In this document: one piece after another, positions 29,865-38,764 of the stretch
Layout: every line of letters begins with the position of its first letter
Numbering within the stretch: position 1 is the first letter of the stretch
NCBI GenBank assembly: GCA_041658405.1
Contig: JBBAAG010000009.1
Coordinates: 8,172-72,171, forward strand
Length of the DNA stretch: 64,000 bases
Direction of reading: 5' to 3'
DNA from: Elusimicrobiota bacterium
GTDB lineage: Bacteria > Elusimicrobiota > UBA5214 > JBBAAG01
Translations under genes and position numbers: made by a program
The notes under the pieces: generated by a model
The model's database searches: none
What the model saw: only the letters and a program-made list of their open reading frames with translations
What the model was told of the DNA's origin: nothing

Positions 29865-31301
29865 TTAAATCCTTTTCATCGGTTCTTCCCACCACACAAA
29901 CGGTTTTACTTCAAAATACCGCGGGAAATACGGTGGTTGCCTATTAAGCACACGTTTGTCATACACAAAATTTTTTTTGTACCCAGTCTTTAAATCTGAC
30001 GCGTACGACGATGCATACGCCTGGCCGACACAACTTCTTACACCCTGTATCAACCCTCCTAAGATATCTATTTCACCCTTAATCCCGACATATCCTGCTG
30101 TAGGATTAGTCGGCGGTTTAAACTTTGTATCCCACCCATCAGCCCAAAAACTTTTGTAAGTCATCATTATCGCTTGAATAGCCACCTGATTTTCCGATAC
30201 CGGAACATTTACAATAATATCATTACTCGCAACTAAACCCAGCATTCCTTCGCTACTCAACGTGTTTGTATCAACATTAATACTACCGGTAACAAACATT
30301 TTACCATTAGCCGCTGAAGAACCGGAAGACACTATTGTCAAATACCTCTGAAGTTTCGTCACTTCTCCAGAAATGTTTTTATTACTCTTTATCGTAACAT
30401 TACCGGTTACAAACACTAACGCCGCGCTAGTACTAGCCTCTGATGGTATAGGCCATGACGCACCGTTATGCGTTAAGTAAGTATTATACAAAACAATATT
30501 CTGATCCCCAACAAGAACCAGCCCACTTTTTGTCTGCGCAACACTTTTTAACCGTGCCAGGTTCCAGTCTTTAAACATATTTATACGGTCAACTTTTGGG
30601 TATAAACCCGATGGCAGATTAAGCGGATCACCGGTCCCGCCATCTGTCCTGCTTTGTTTACAATTAAAATAAAATATATCCGATGACGTGGACACCTCAT
30701 ACCGTCCAGTCAACAAGTTCTTACTGAACTGCGGCTGCCCGCAGATACTTAATTCGTCATTAGAATGTACCGGCCCGCTAAAAATATCCGCTGTAGTTGT
30801 CCAAATTCTATCCTTCCAGTTATTTCCCAGATGTGTCGCCCCGCCGGGATACTCCATATCACTAAAAAACGCGAACCTCGCAAAATTAACAATTTTTATC
30901 CTGGCTTTAATAACTTTAATAACATTACCCACCGAACCGGATGAGGTTACCACATACAGTTTTTCCACTTTCCCTGAATTCCCGCTGTCGGGCACAATTG
31001 ACACGCTATACTTTCCTTGTGCCGCAGCCGGGATGGGTTCGAATATAACCTCGCCGTTAAAAGGATTAATTTCACCCGCAACCTTCTGATCCTGAGACAA
31101 ACACTGTAACCACGACTTAGCGCGTTCAAACCCTGCTTCCGCAACGTATAAAGCACGGTAACGCTGAACTTCATCCTGCACAAATATTCGTTCATTACTG
31201 GACATATAAAGAAACGCCAATCCCGTAAGTGAAAGTATCACATTAAATATTATTACCAGAATTAATACTACGCCTTTGTTATTTTTCACAAAACCATACA
31301 T
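29865..31301 (-). CDS. PilX-like large minor pilin (DUF4900-type)
   Basis: 478 residues. The N-terminus (NNKGVVLILVIIFNVILSLTGLAFLYMSS, split here only by reading) is a pilin-like hydrophobic helix after a short basic leader with Gly before the helix, but it lacks the Glu5 of true pilins. The next part, ERAKSWLQ, is typical of PilX. The long C-terminal part describes a beta-rich domain similar to DUF4900. It sits with the pilV- and pilW-like genes, so it is probably a tip or priming pilin. Much larger than PilX (about 190), so the extra domain may be displayed at the pilus tip. Confidence 0.72.
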   Translation of the reverse strand: MYGFVKNNKGVVLILVIIFNVILSLTGLAFLYMSSNERIFVQDEVQRYRALYVAEAGFERAKSWLQCLSQDQKVAGEINPFNGEVIFEPIPAAAQGKYSVSIVPDSGNSGKVEKLYVVTSSGSVGNVIKVIKARIKIVNFARFAFFSDMEYPGGATHLGNNWKDRIWTTTADIFSGPVHSNDELSICGQPQFSKNLLTGRYEVSTSSDIFYFNCKQSRTDGGTGDPLNLPSGLYPKVDRINMFKDWNLARLKSVAQTKSGLVLVGDQNIVLYNTYLTHNGASWPIPSEASTSAALVFVTGNVTIKSNKNISGEVTKLQRYLTIVSSGSSAANGKMFVTGSINVDTNTLSSEGMLGLVASNDIIVNVPVSENQVAIQAIMMTYKSFWADGWDTKFKPPTNPTAGYVGIKGEIDILGGLIQGVRSCVGQAYASSYASDLKTGYKKNFVYDKRVLNRQPPYFPRYFEVKPFVWWEEPMKRI

Positions 31302-31303
31302 AC

Positions 31304-31795
31304 CTACGTAAATTTATTCCTAAACTGAACCACAAAACTTGTGTTTAAACTCACCGCACCGCCGCTGCTCATATCTGTTACCTTCCTCTGTGTGAAATTA
31401 ACCTGAGCGCAATCAGACCCCGGCATGAGTACAAACTGCAACGTTACCACGTCTTGCAGCAAGATCAGCGTACTTCCCGTAGCTACTGAATATAACTCAA
31501 TATTTGTACCGTTTTGCCTGATAGTTTCGGTATCACCGTATATTGTCCATACCCGTATCGCACTTGCGGGAGTACCCACATATACCGACGTTGCTTTTCG
31601 TAACTCACGTTCAATCATCAACCTACAGTACCGCGAGTCAGCATCCTGGTTAATAGTTCCTCTCCCTTTTTGCCAAGAAAGCTGTGTCTGTATCAATATC
31701 ATACCGATACTAAAAACAATAAATGAACTGATAACTATTGTTATCAGCAATTCTATCAACGTAAACCCTGACTCGCGCGCGTATACTTTATTCAT
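31304..31795 (-). CDS. PilW-like prepilin
   Basis: 163 residues. Class III signal: ARESG|FTLIELLITIVISSFIVF, with PilD-type cleavage after Gly and Glu5 present. The remainder has the PilW-like small beta-rich body with QDADSRYCRLMIERELRKA. Part of the minor pilin set that primes pilus assembly; three bases from the PilX-like gene. Confidence 0.85.
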   Translation of the reverse strand: MNKVYARESGFTLIELLITIVISSFIVFSIGMILIQTQLSWQKGRGTINQDADSRYCRLMIERELRKATSVYVGTPASAIRVWTIYGDTETIRQNGTNIELYSVATGSTLILLQDVVTLQFVLMPGSDCAQVNFTQRKVTDMSSGGAVSLNTSFVVQFRNKFT

Positions 31796-31804
31796 CTACC
31801 CTCG

Positions 31805-32215
31805 TCAAAACTTAGCTTTTAATGTGTTCAAACTAACACTTTTTGTTATACTACCATTAGCGGTCCAGGTCACTGTCACCGACAAAACCCTATACTCATC
31901 ATTTTCCGTCCCTATCTTAACCCGTGAACTAAACTGCCGGCTGAAAGTAACGCCATAACTACTATGCGTAGTATTACTTGAAACAGGAATACCTGTATAA
32001 TCTAACGACCGCATATACTCCAGGTGATCTTTTGCTAACTGCAACGCATATGTTGTATGCTTCCCTGCAGCGGTATCCTTATGCCCAAACGAAAAAAATG
32101 ATAACCCAAACAATAGGCTTATTGCAAGTATCACTACCGATACCATTACCTCAATTAAAGAAAACCCACCCGTTGTTTTTGACGTATACACAACCCCCTG
32201 TTTTTTCAAGTACAA
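31805..32215 (-). CDS. PilV-like prepilin
   Basis: 136 residues with a prepilin leader KTTGG|FSLIEVMVSVVILAISLLFG; Glu5 is present. The AKDHLEYMRSLDY segment after the first helix is seen in PilV/GspI-type proteins. Likely a minor pilin. Nine bases from the PilW-like gene. Confidence 0.85.
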   Translation of the reverse strand: MYLKKQGVVYTSKTTGGFSLIEVMVSVVILAISLLFGLSFFSFGHKDTAAGKHTTYALQLAKDHLEYMRSLDYTGIPVSSNTTHSSYGVTFSRQFSSRVKIGTENDEYRVLSVTVTWTANGSITKSVSLNTLKAKF

Positions 32216-32224
32216 CTATTATTC

Positions 32225-32641
32225 TTACAACCCAGCAGTAGTTGTTACCGGCGCAGCTATCGGTGTTGCGGTCATAGTCACAGCGATTCCAGCTGCATCG
32301 CCTGTACCGGCTGTTGTTGCGGTGAATGAAGCGTTATCCCCGGTCAACCCGTTTACTGTTATTGTAAACGACGTAAAATACTTATTACCCCTTGCATCAA
32401 CGCCAAGTGCAGCACTATTACTTGTTGCCGGTTGTGCCAAATACCTGTTAGCTTCCGTAAAATACGCTTTCTGTGCTGAAAGTATTGCCCCAAGCAACGC
32501 GTTACCTTCCGCAGCCATTGCACGGCGGGTATAATTACGGTAACTCGGCACCGCGATAACCGCAAGGATGCCTATAATAACCAGCACCACTACCAACTCA
32601 ATCAACGTAAACCCTTTTGAATTCTTCTTCAAGTTCATCAT
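32225..32641 (-). CDS. pilA: Major type IV pilin (PilA/PilE-like)
   Basis: 138 residues. Leader MMNLKKNSKG then FTLIELVVVLVIIGILAVIAV, the canonical pilin N-terminal helix with Glu5 and Pro22-type SYRNYTRRA. The body is small, low in charge and ends in Ala/Thr-rich sequence without the C-terminal cysteine pair. A very strong ribosome site (AGGAGG seven bases before ATG) and a 63-base spacer after pilC suggest high expression, as expected for the main subunit. Confidence 0.9.
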   Translation of the reverse strand: MMNLKKNSKGFTLIELVVVLVIIGILAVIAVPSYRNYTRRAMAAEGNALLGAILSAQKAYFTEANRYLAQPATSNSAALGVDARGNKYFTSFTITVNGLTGDNASFTATTAGTGDAAGIAVTMTATPIAAPVTTTAGL

Positions 32642-32704
32642 AACAATTCCTCCTATAAAAACAAATTTTTCTGCCAGAATGTACCATACTTTTTAGCGTT
32701 TTTC

Positions 32705-33946
32705 TTACATTCCGCTCCCTCCTCCAGTTGCCATCGCAACTTTGAATATTGGTAAATACAACGCTATCACCACGAGCCCCACGAGAAAACCCAGCATAAT
32801 AATCAGGATCGGTTCTATTATAGAACTCATCCCGGCTACAATAGCATCAATTTCGCTATCATAATAATCCGCTATAACATCAATCATTTCATCCAGCTGC
32901 CCTGTTTTTTCACCTACGGCCACCATACGGGTTGCCATCTTAGGGAAAATAGGTAATTGCCCCATAATACTTGCGAGGCTTGAACCTTCCACTATACCTT
33001 TGCGAATATTATCAATATTTTGTTCCAACGGCAAATTATTAACTACGCGCGACGCTAAATCCAGTGCCATCACCACATCCACACCGCTACGCAATAATGT
33101 TGCTAATGTCTGAAAAAAACGGGTAAGCAACGATTTTGTTATGATATCCCCTGCAATAGGTAACTTAAGTTTAATACTATCGATAACAAATTTTCCCGGT
33201 TTTGTACTATTAATCATTCTATACCCGACGATTATCAATACGATAAATATTATCACCAGCCAAAAATTCTTTATCAAAAACTCGCTGGTACCCATCACAA
33301 TCTGTGTTGGTAACGGCAATTCCGCCCCTACCGACGCGAAAAGTGATTTAAACTGCGGGACTATGAATAACACAATACCCAGCAATACAACCACAAAAAA
33401 ACCGGTTATAAACAAGGGATACGCACTGGCAGCCTGAATTTTGCGTTTGAGCTTCATAGAATTTTCTAAATGCAACGCCAGGTCTTTCAGTATTTTTCCC
33501 AGCTGCCCGCTTTCCTCACCCGCAGCGATTATTGATATAAAAACCTTATCAAACACCTTGGGATGTTTCTTCAAAGACGCAGAAAAGGTTAATCCTCCAC
33601 GGATATCATTCGCTATATTTTTCAATATACTCCTAAGTTTTGCGCTTACCGTCATATCTGCGAGGTCATCCAATGCTTCAATAATAGTAACCCCGGCGTT
33701 AATCATTGTTGCCATCTGCCTACAAAAAATTGTAATATCCTGCTGTTTCACACCGCCGTGTGATACAGCTTCTTTTGCAGTTTTCGCACGCGACTTCGCG
33801 CTTTCACCTTTTGCTTCGTTCACAACGATTTGCGTAAACCCCTGGTTTTGCAGAGCGTTAACGACGTCCTGCGAAACCACCGCGTACTTAACACCTTCCA
33901 CATTCGCACCGGCCGTGTCTTTAGCTTTGTACGTAAACTTTGGCAT
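32705..33946 (-). CDS. pilC: Type IV pilus inner-membrane platform protein PilC
   Basis: 413 residues with two GspF domains; FTYKAKDTAGANVEG at the N-terminus, FCRQMATMINAGVTIIEAL, then membrane helices around 175-200, 225-245 and 375-400, and the second domain FFQTLATLLRSGVDVVMAL. It is the platform on which PilB and PilT act. Three bases downstream of pilT. Confidence 0.94.
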   Translation of the reverse strand: MPKFTYKAKDTAGANVEGVKYAVVSQDVVNALQNQGFTQIVVNEAKGESAKSRAKTAKEAVSHGGVKQQDITIFCRQMATMINAGVTIIEALDDLADMTVSAKLRSILKNIANDIRGGLTFSASLKKHPKVFDKVFISIIAAGEESGQLGKILKDLALHLENSMKLKRKIQAASAYPLFITGFFVVVLLGIVLFIVPQFKSLFASVGAELPLPTQIVMGTSEFLIKNFWLVIIFIVLIIVGYRMINSTKPGKFVIDSIKLKLPIAGDIITKSLLTRFFQTLATLLRSGVDVVMALDLASRVVNNLPLEQNIDNIRKGIVEGSSLASIMGQLPIFPKMATRMVAVGEKTGQLDEMIDVIADYYDSEIDAIVAGMSSIIEPILIIMLGFLVGLVVIALYLPIFKVAMATGGGSGM

Positions 33947-33949
33947 ACC

Positions 33950-35026
33950 TTATTTTCTTCCTAACATTTTCATAAGTTCATTTGGCCTCGTAGTTTTCCC
34001 TAATGCTATATCCTGATCAATTTTTCTTTCCATTATCAGCCTATATAATGTTTGGTTCATAGTACTCATCCCTATCTGAGTACCCAACTGTATCTGAGAA
34101 TACATATGCTCAACCTTATTTTCGCGGATAATATTCTGTATTGCCGGAGTGGCAATCATAACCTCCGTCGCTAATACCCTTCCCATATTTTCATCTAATG
34201 AAGGCAGTAGCATCTGGTTTATCACCCCGGCCAGAGTAAACGATAACTGTTTTATCACCTGTACCTGCTGTTCCGCTGAAAAAACGTCTACTATCCTAGT
34301 GATTGACTCACTCGCATCGCCGGTATGCAGTGTCGCTAATACCAGATGCCCGGTTTCCGCTACGGTCAATGCTGATGCTATAGTTTCGAGGTCACGCATT
34401 TCGCCGATCAATACTACATCCGGATCTTCACGCAATACATACCTTAACGCTGACGAAAAACTTATTGCATCAGACCCGATCTCACGTTGATGCACCAAAC
34501 TATTAATATTATGATGCACGTATTCTATCGGATCTTCAAGCGAGATAATATGGCATTTACGGTTCTTATTAATAAAATTAATCATCGCCGCCAGTGTTGT
34601 GCTTTTTCCCGAACCAGTCGGGCCGGCTACTATCACCAACCCGTTTGAAGTATTACAAAAATTAGTCAACGGCCCTATTGGCAGAGATAATTCCTTAAAT
34701 GTAGGAATTTCAAGTTTAAGCCTGCGGATCGCAGCTGTAATGGTTCCGCGTTGCTGGTATATATTTGCGCGAAACCGCCCGAGGTTTTTAAACCCAAACG
34801 CAAAATCCAACGATTTTGTTCCTCTGAACTCCGAGATTTGCGATTCTGTCATCAGGCTAAATAATAACCGTTCACAATCTTCTTGCTCCATTACAGGGAA
34901 CCCGGTTTGTTTTATCACTCCGTTAATCCGCATATACGGGCTAGTCCCAACACCGATATGTAAATCCGACGCGTCGACTTCGAGCATAAAATTACACATT
35001 GTTTCTAATAATACATTATGTTCCAT
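33950..35026 (-). CDS. pilT: Type IV pilus retraction ATPase PilT
   Basis: 358 residues. N-terminal PAS-like domain with ASDLHIGVGTSPYMRINGVI, Walker A AGPTGSGKSTTLAAMI, Asp-box HIISLEDPIEYVH, Walker B VVLIGEMRDLETI, His-box GHLVLATLHTGDA, and a C-terminal ...RPNELMKMLG. PilT hexamers drive pilus retraction, so the pili are likely dynamic (twitching or DNA uptake). Between pilB and pilC. Confidence 0.95.
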   Translation of the reverse strand: MEHNVLLETMCNFMLEVDASDLHIGVGTSPYMRINGVIKQTGFPVMEQEDCERLLFSLMTESQISEFRGTKSLDFAFGFKNLGRFRANIYQQRGTITAAIRRLKLEIPTFKELSLPIGPLTNFCNTSNGLVIVAGPTGSGKSTTLAAMINFINKNRKCHIISLEDPIEYVHHNINSLVHQREIGSDAISFSSALRYVLREDPDVVLIGEMRDLETIASALTVAETGHLVLATLHTGDASESITRIVDVFSAEQQVQVIKQLSFTLAGVINQMLLPSLDENMGRVLATEVMIATPAIQNIIRENKVEHMYSQIQLGTQIGMSTMNQTLYRLIMERKIDQDIALGKTTRPNELMKMLGRK

Positions 35027-35032
35027 AAAAAA

Positions 35033-36754
35033 CTACTCAAGCTCCTTTATCGACGTTACCCGTAACACTTCCTCGATTGTAGTAATCCCCTGCGCAAGCT
35101 TCATAATAGCCATGTCACGCAGTGAACGTAACCCTTCTTTCCGTGCCTGTTCTTCAATTTCTATATCATTGACTCCGGTTACAATCATTTTCTTTATTGG
35201 CAAGGTAATCCGCAACATTTCATAAATCGCGATTCTTCCCTGATATCCCGTACCGTTACAGTTATTACACCCTTTCCCATGATAGAACATTATAGTCCCA
35301 AGCTTATGTTCCCCAAGGCTTTGTTGAATATTCTCGGGTACATCTTCCTCTATCTTACAATTCTTACATATCCTGCGGACAAGCCGTTGCGCGATAATTA
35401 AATCCATCGCATCTGCGATGAGATACGGTTCGATCCCCATGTACTTCAACCTACTCAACGTACTAACCGAATCATTGGTATGCAGGGTAGAAAGCACTAA
35501 ATGGCCGGTAAGCGCGGCTTGTATTGCGATCTCCGCGGTTTCTTTATCACGTATTTCACCGATCATAATAACATCAGGGTCCTGTCTTAGTATTGAACGC
35601 AATACAGCTGCAAATGTAAGCCCGATATCCGACCGTACGCGTACCTGGTTGATACGTTTCATCTCGTATTCAATTGGATCTTCAACAGTAATAATATTAC
35701 GTTCCGGCTCATTAATACGATTTATCCCGGCATATAACGACGTAGTTTTCCCGCTACCGGTTGGGCCTACGACTAAGATCATCCCATGCGGTTTAGCTAA
35801 AACACCGGTATAAATCCCCATTTCTTTTTCAGTAAACCCGAGATCAGTCAGTTGCAATGACACGCTTGATTTATCAAGGATACGCATCACAACTTTTTCA
35901 CCGTAATTTGTCGGTAATGTAGATACGCGCACGTCAATACCTTTATTACCTATCTTAACTTTACACTTACCATCCTGAGGCAACCGGCGTTCCGCAATAT
36001 CAAGTGATGCCATAATTTTTATACGCGAAATTATTGCGGAGAAAAACTTTTTTGGCGGCGGGGCAATATTGTAAAGCTTACCATCAAGCCTCAACCTCAA
36101 TATCATTTCATTTTCCTGTGGTTCAATATGTATATCACTAGCTTTTTTGCGGATTGCTTCAAGCATAAGCGAGTTCACGTATTTAACTACCGGCGCATCT
36201 TCCGCGTTATACTCTTTACCGTCATCCAGTGAGTCATCCTTAATATCCTCTTCACCGCTGCTAACTTCCACAGTACCAGCCTGTTCTTCTAACCCACTGA
36301 GGCCGGTATAGCCGGTGTAATACTTAGCAATTGATTCTTTAATATCCTTTTCAGTTGCCAGAACTACTGATACTTTGCAGTTGGTAAACACTTCAATCTC
36401 ATCAATCGCCATAAAATTACCGGGGTTTGACATTGCAACAGTAAGGTTGTTATTGTGTTTTACAATAGGCAGCATCAAGAACTTACCCACCATTTTTTCA
36501 GGGACACTCTTTAACAACTCCTCATCAATTTTTACATCCGGCAGTTTTATATAGGTAGTTCCGTACTGTTCCGCAAGAGCGTTGTAATAATCTTCTTCCT
36601 TAATATACCCTAACCGTATTAAGACCAAACCAATATCTTCCTTAGTTTTCTGTGCTTCACCCTGTGCGTAAGTAATATGGTCCGGGGTAAGCAATCCCCA
36701 TTCTAACAAAATATCTGTAATACTCTTCTTTTTACGCATCGGTTCTAACGGCAT
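35033..36754 (-). CDS. pilB: Type IV pilus extension ATPase PilB (MshEN domain)
   Basis: 573 residues. N-terminal MshEN/T2SSE_N domain (about 10-150, LGYIKEEDYYNALAEQYGT), which in related ATPases binds cyclic-di-GMP, then the hexameric ATPase with Walker A GPTGSGKTTSLYAGI, Asp-box NIITVEDPIEYE, Walker B DVIMIGEIRDKET and LTGHLVLSTLHTNDS. The zinc-binding four-cysteine motif CKNC...CNNC is present. Starts the core pilus genes, 18 bases behind the toroid protein gene. Confidence 0.95.
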   Translation of the reverse strand: MPLEPMRKKKSITDILLEWGLLTPDHITYAQGEAQKTKEDIGLVLIRLGYIKEEDYYNALAEQYGTTYIKLPDVKIDEELLKSVPEKMVGKFLMLPIVKHNNNLTVAMSNPGNFMAIDEIEVFTNCKVSVVLATEKDIKESIAKYYTGYTGLSGLEEQAGTVEVSSGEEDIKDDSLDDGKEYNAEDAPVVKYVNSLMLEAIRKKASDIHIEPQENEMILRLRLDGKLYNIAPPPKKFFSAIISRIKIMASLDIAERRLPQDGKCKVKIGNKGIDVRVSTLPTNYGEKVVMRILDKSSVSLQLTDLGFTEKEMGIYTGVLAKPHGMILVVGPTGSGKTTSLYAGINRINEPERNIITVEDPIEYEMKRINQVRVRSDIGLTFAAVLRSILRQDPDVIMIGEIRDKETAEIAIQAALTGHLVLSTLHTNDSVSTLSRLKYMGIEPYLIADAMDLIIAQRLVRRICKNCKIEEDVPENIQQSLGEHKLGTIMFYHGKGCNNCNGTGYQGRIAIYEMLRITLPIKKMIVTGVNDIEIEEQARKEGLRSLRDMAIMKLAQGITTIEEVLRVTSIKELE

Positions 36755-36772
36755 ACAATAACATCCTCTCTG

Positions 36773-38764
36773 CTACTTAATTGACGCCCGACGTATCTGC
36801 GGTTCCATTAACTCTGTCTTAATTGTTGACGGATAATACACGGTTTCGCTTAACAATAACAACGCGAACGCAGTCCCTAGGGACGGTTTTGTTGCACTAC
36901 TATCTGTGTATCCCCAGTTATCCACCCAGTAACCGTACCCTCCGCCGCCGGTGGGTTGCTGCATCTTTAAAATAAAATTTGAAAAAACATCTTCCCATAC
37001 AACCGCTGTTCCACCCGATTGCGAGACAGAATTACCCGTAGCGCCTGTACGCAGAATACCGTTATTAATCCCGCCTTTAACATAGTTATGCAACCTTAAC
37101 GATTTCATTATGCCATACATATTGTATAGCCCTCCGCAATACGCGGGATTACTCGTGCATGTTGTTGACGGCCTAAAAGAATTCGCATAAGTATCAATCC
37201 TGGGATTGTCCCACCACCGGCCAAGAAAATTTATTGCGCCCTCAACGCGGCTGCAACTATTAGCCGGTGCGGTTTTATTAAGGGTACAGTCCCGTGCAAT
37301 ACTGTTACACCATGAAGTGTTACAAGCGCAAGCAACCACTGTGGTAGTGTCAAGTGATATATAAAAAAGTGTCTGTAACAATGCAGAAGTACCTGTTATC
37401 CAATAATCCTCTTCATCAATCAGCGTAGATGGTATTGCTAAATGCGCAACGGTTGAGTACGATGTCACTGGCGTGTTATGACGAAAATAATAAAACCCGC
37501 CGCCGTCATAATTCGGTGTTCCGCCACCCTGCCATTGTAATGATCTAATGACAGATTGTGTACCATAACCACCCTGCATCAACCTATTTTTTACCCATAC
37601 CGGCGCCTCTATACCCCAAATATCTTCAATTGCTGATAATCCCAACACAATCCACTGTGTAGCTGAGAGGTCCGGCTCATCCTGTGGATCATTTGCGAGA
37701 TATCTCCACCCGGTTGGGGTACTTACATCTATCTCCGCCCAAGCTGCCCAATCCACAGCGTCTGATAAAACATGCGAAAAATACATCAATGTATTAGAAG
37801 AACCAACATGAACCTGCGAACTTACCCTGATAGGATTATACGCAGCGCCAAGGGTAAGCATACAGATACCGTGTTCATAAGTATGATGGCATGCCTTATT
37901 AGAAAACCTTACCATCTTGCCATTACTGTTGATATCCGATCCATACCCCGCACCTGAGGAAAAAGATTGAGAATTCAGGATAACAGCATTTTTTAGAAGA
38001 TAATTAATTCCTTTATTTACACACTCAACGAAAATATCCTTAACCCCCCCGGGATCATAAACCGAATGCCCGTGTACCAAAAACGCAGCAAGGCAGAGTG
38101 CTGTATCCGCCATTGGATGAGTTGGAGTTTCAGGTGCATTAGCATAAAAATACTTTCCTGACCAATTCCCGGCACTACCCTGATACAAGTACAGCCATAA
38201 TAACCCACGCCCTTTAGCAATACTTTCCACGATTAACCGTCTTGCTTTTGCAGGGTCAGGATAATCATTTGCAACGGTTATATAAGTCGGATTCACTGCC
38301 TTAACCCTTACTGTCATACTATCTACTATACCCAACGTTGAGGCATTCCTTATCTCCAGAGTAGCCGTATAATATGTTATGGGTTCACTACCAACGGTTG
38401 AGTACTGATGAGAATCAGACCTTAAATATTTATAACTTGCGGCAAGAGGATTTGCACTATCAAAAGCCGGGATTACGACCCATCCCTTAGAAGTACCGTC
38501 ACCATAAACCCATCTATACTGATAATTTGCGTATGTCCCGCCGTACGACGGCCTTGGTACAATCCTGCCCCATAAAACAATTTCATCCCATTTTGACTTC
38601 CCACCCCAACTCGTTAAATCATACCCGCTGTTCGACGCAATAACATACGCGTACTGGTCAGCCACAACGTACAGGTCCTCACCGTATAAACATGGCGTTA
38701 CCATGCTGAATAACGCTGATACCAAAAGCAATATTATAGTATTACAATTGCCTATCTTCTTCAT
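36773..38764 (-). CDS. Exported protein with alpha/alpha-toroid-like body, pilus-operon linked
   Basis: 663 residues with signal peptide (NTIILLLVSALFSMVTPCLYG). Residues of about 30-170 look like a beta-sandwich with YQYRWVYGDG reminiscent of PKD-type domains. From about 180 on, helices with repeating Gly/Trp-rich turns (LCLAAFLVHGHSVYD, CMLTLGAAYNP, TQWIVLGLSAIEDIWG, SLQWQGGGTPNYDGGGFYYF, GGGGYGYWVDNWGY, FALLLLSE) follow a terpene-cyclase/prenyltransferase-like alpha/alpha-toroid pattern. Eight or more cysteines cluster at about 510-580. Start overlaps the upstream HEAT/toroid gene by ATGA and pilB starts 18 bases downstream. No catalytic motif of squalene cyclases is evident, so a binding or tip-adhesin role is a possibility. 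Not assigned to a family with certainty. Confidence 0.55.
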   Translation of the reverse strand: MKKIGNCNTIILLLVSALFSMVTPCLYGEDLYVVADQYAYVIASNSGYDLTSWGGKSKWDEIVLWGRIVPRPSYGGTYANYQYRWVYGDGTSKGWVVIPAFDSANPLAASYKYLRSDSHQYSTVGSEPITYYTATLEIRNASTLGIVDSMTVRVKAVNPTYITVANDYPDPAKARRLIVESIAKGRGLLWLYLYQGSAGNWSGKYFYANAPETPTHPMADTALCLAAFLVHGHSVYDPGGVKDIFVECVNKGINYLLKNAVILNSQSFSSGAGYGSDINSNGKMVRFSNKACHHTYEHGICMLTLGAAYNPIRVSSQVHVGSSNTLMYFSHVLSDAVDWAAWAEIDVSTPTGWRYLANDPQDEPDLSATQWIVLGLSAIEDIWGIEAPVWVKNRLMQGGYGTQSVIRSLQWQGGGTPNYDGGGFYYFRHNTPVTSYSTVAHLAIPSTLIDEEDYWITGTSALLQTLFYISLDTTTVVACACNTSWCNSIARDCTLNKTAPANSCSRVEGAINFLGRWWDNPRIDTYANSFRPSTTCTSNPAYCGGLYNMYGIMKSLRLHNYVKGGINNGILRTGATGNSVSQSGGTAVVWEDVFSNFILKMQQPTGGGGYGYWVDNWGYTDSSATKPSLGTAFALLLLSETVYYPSTIKTELMEPQIRRASIK

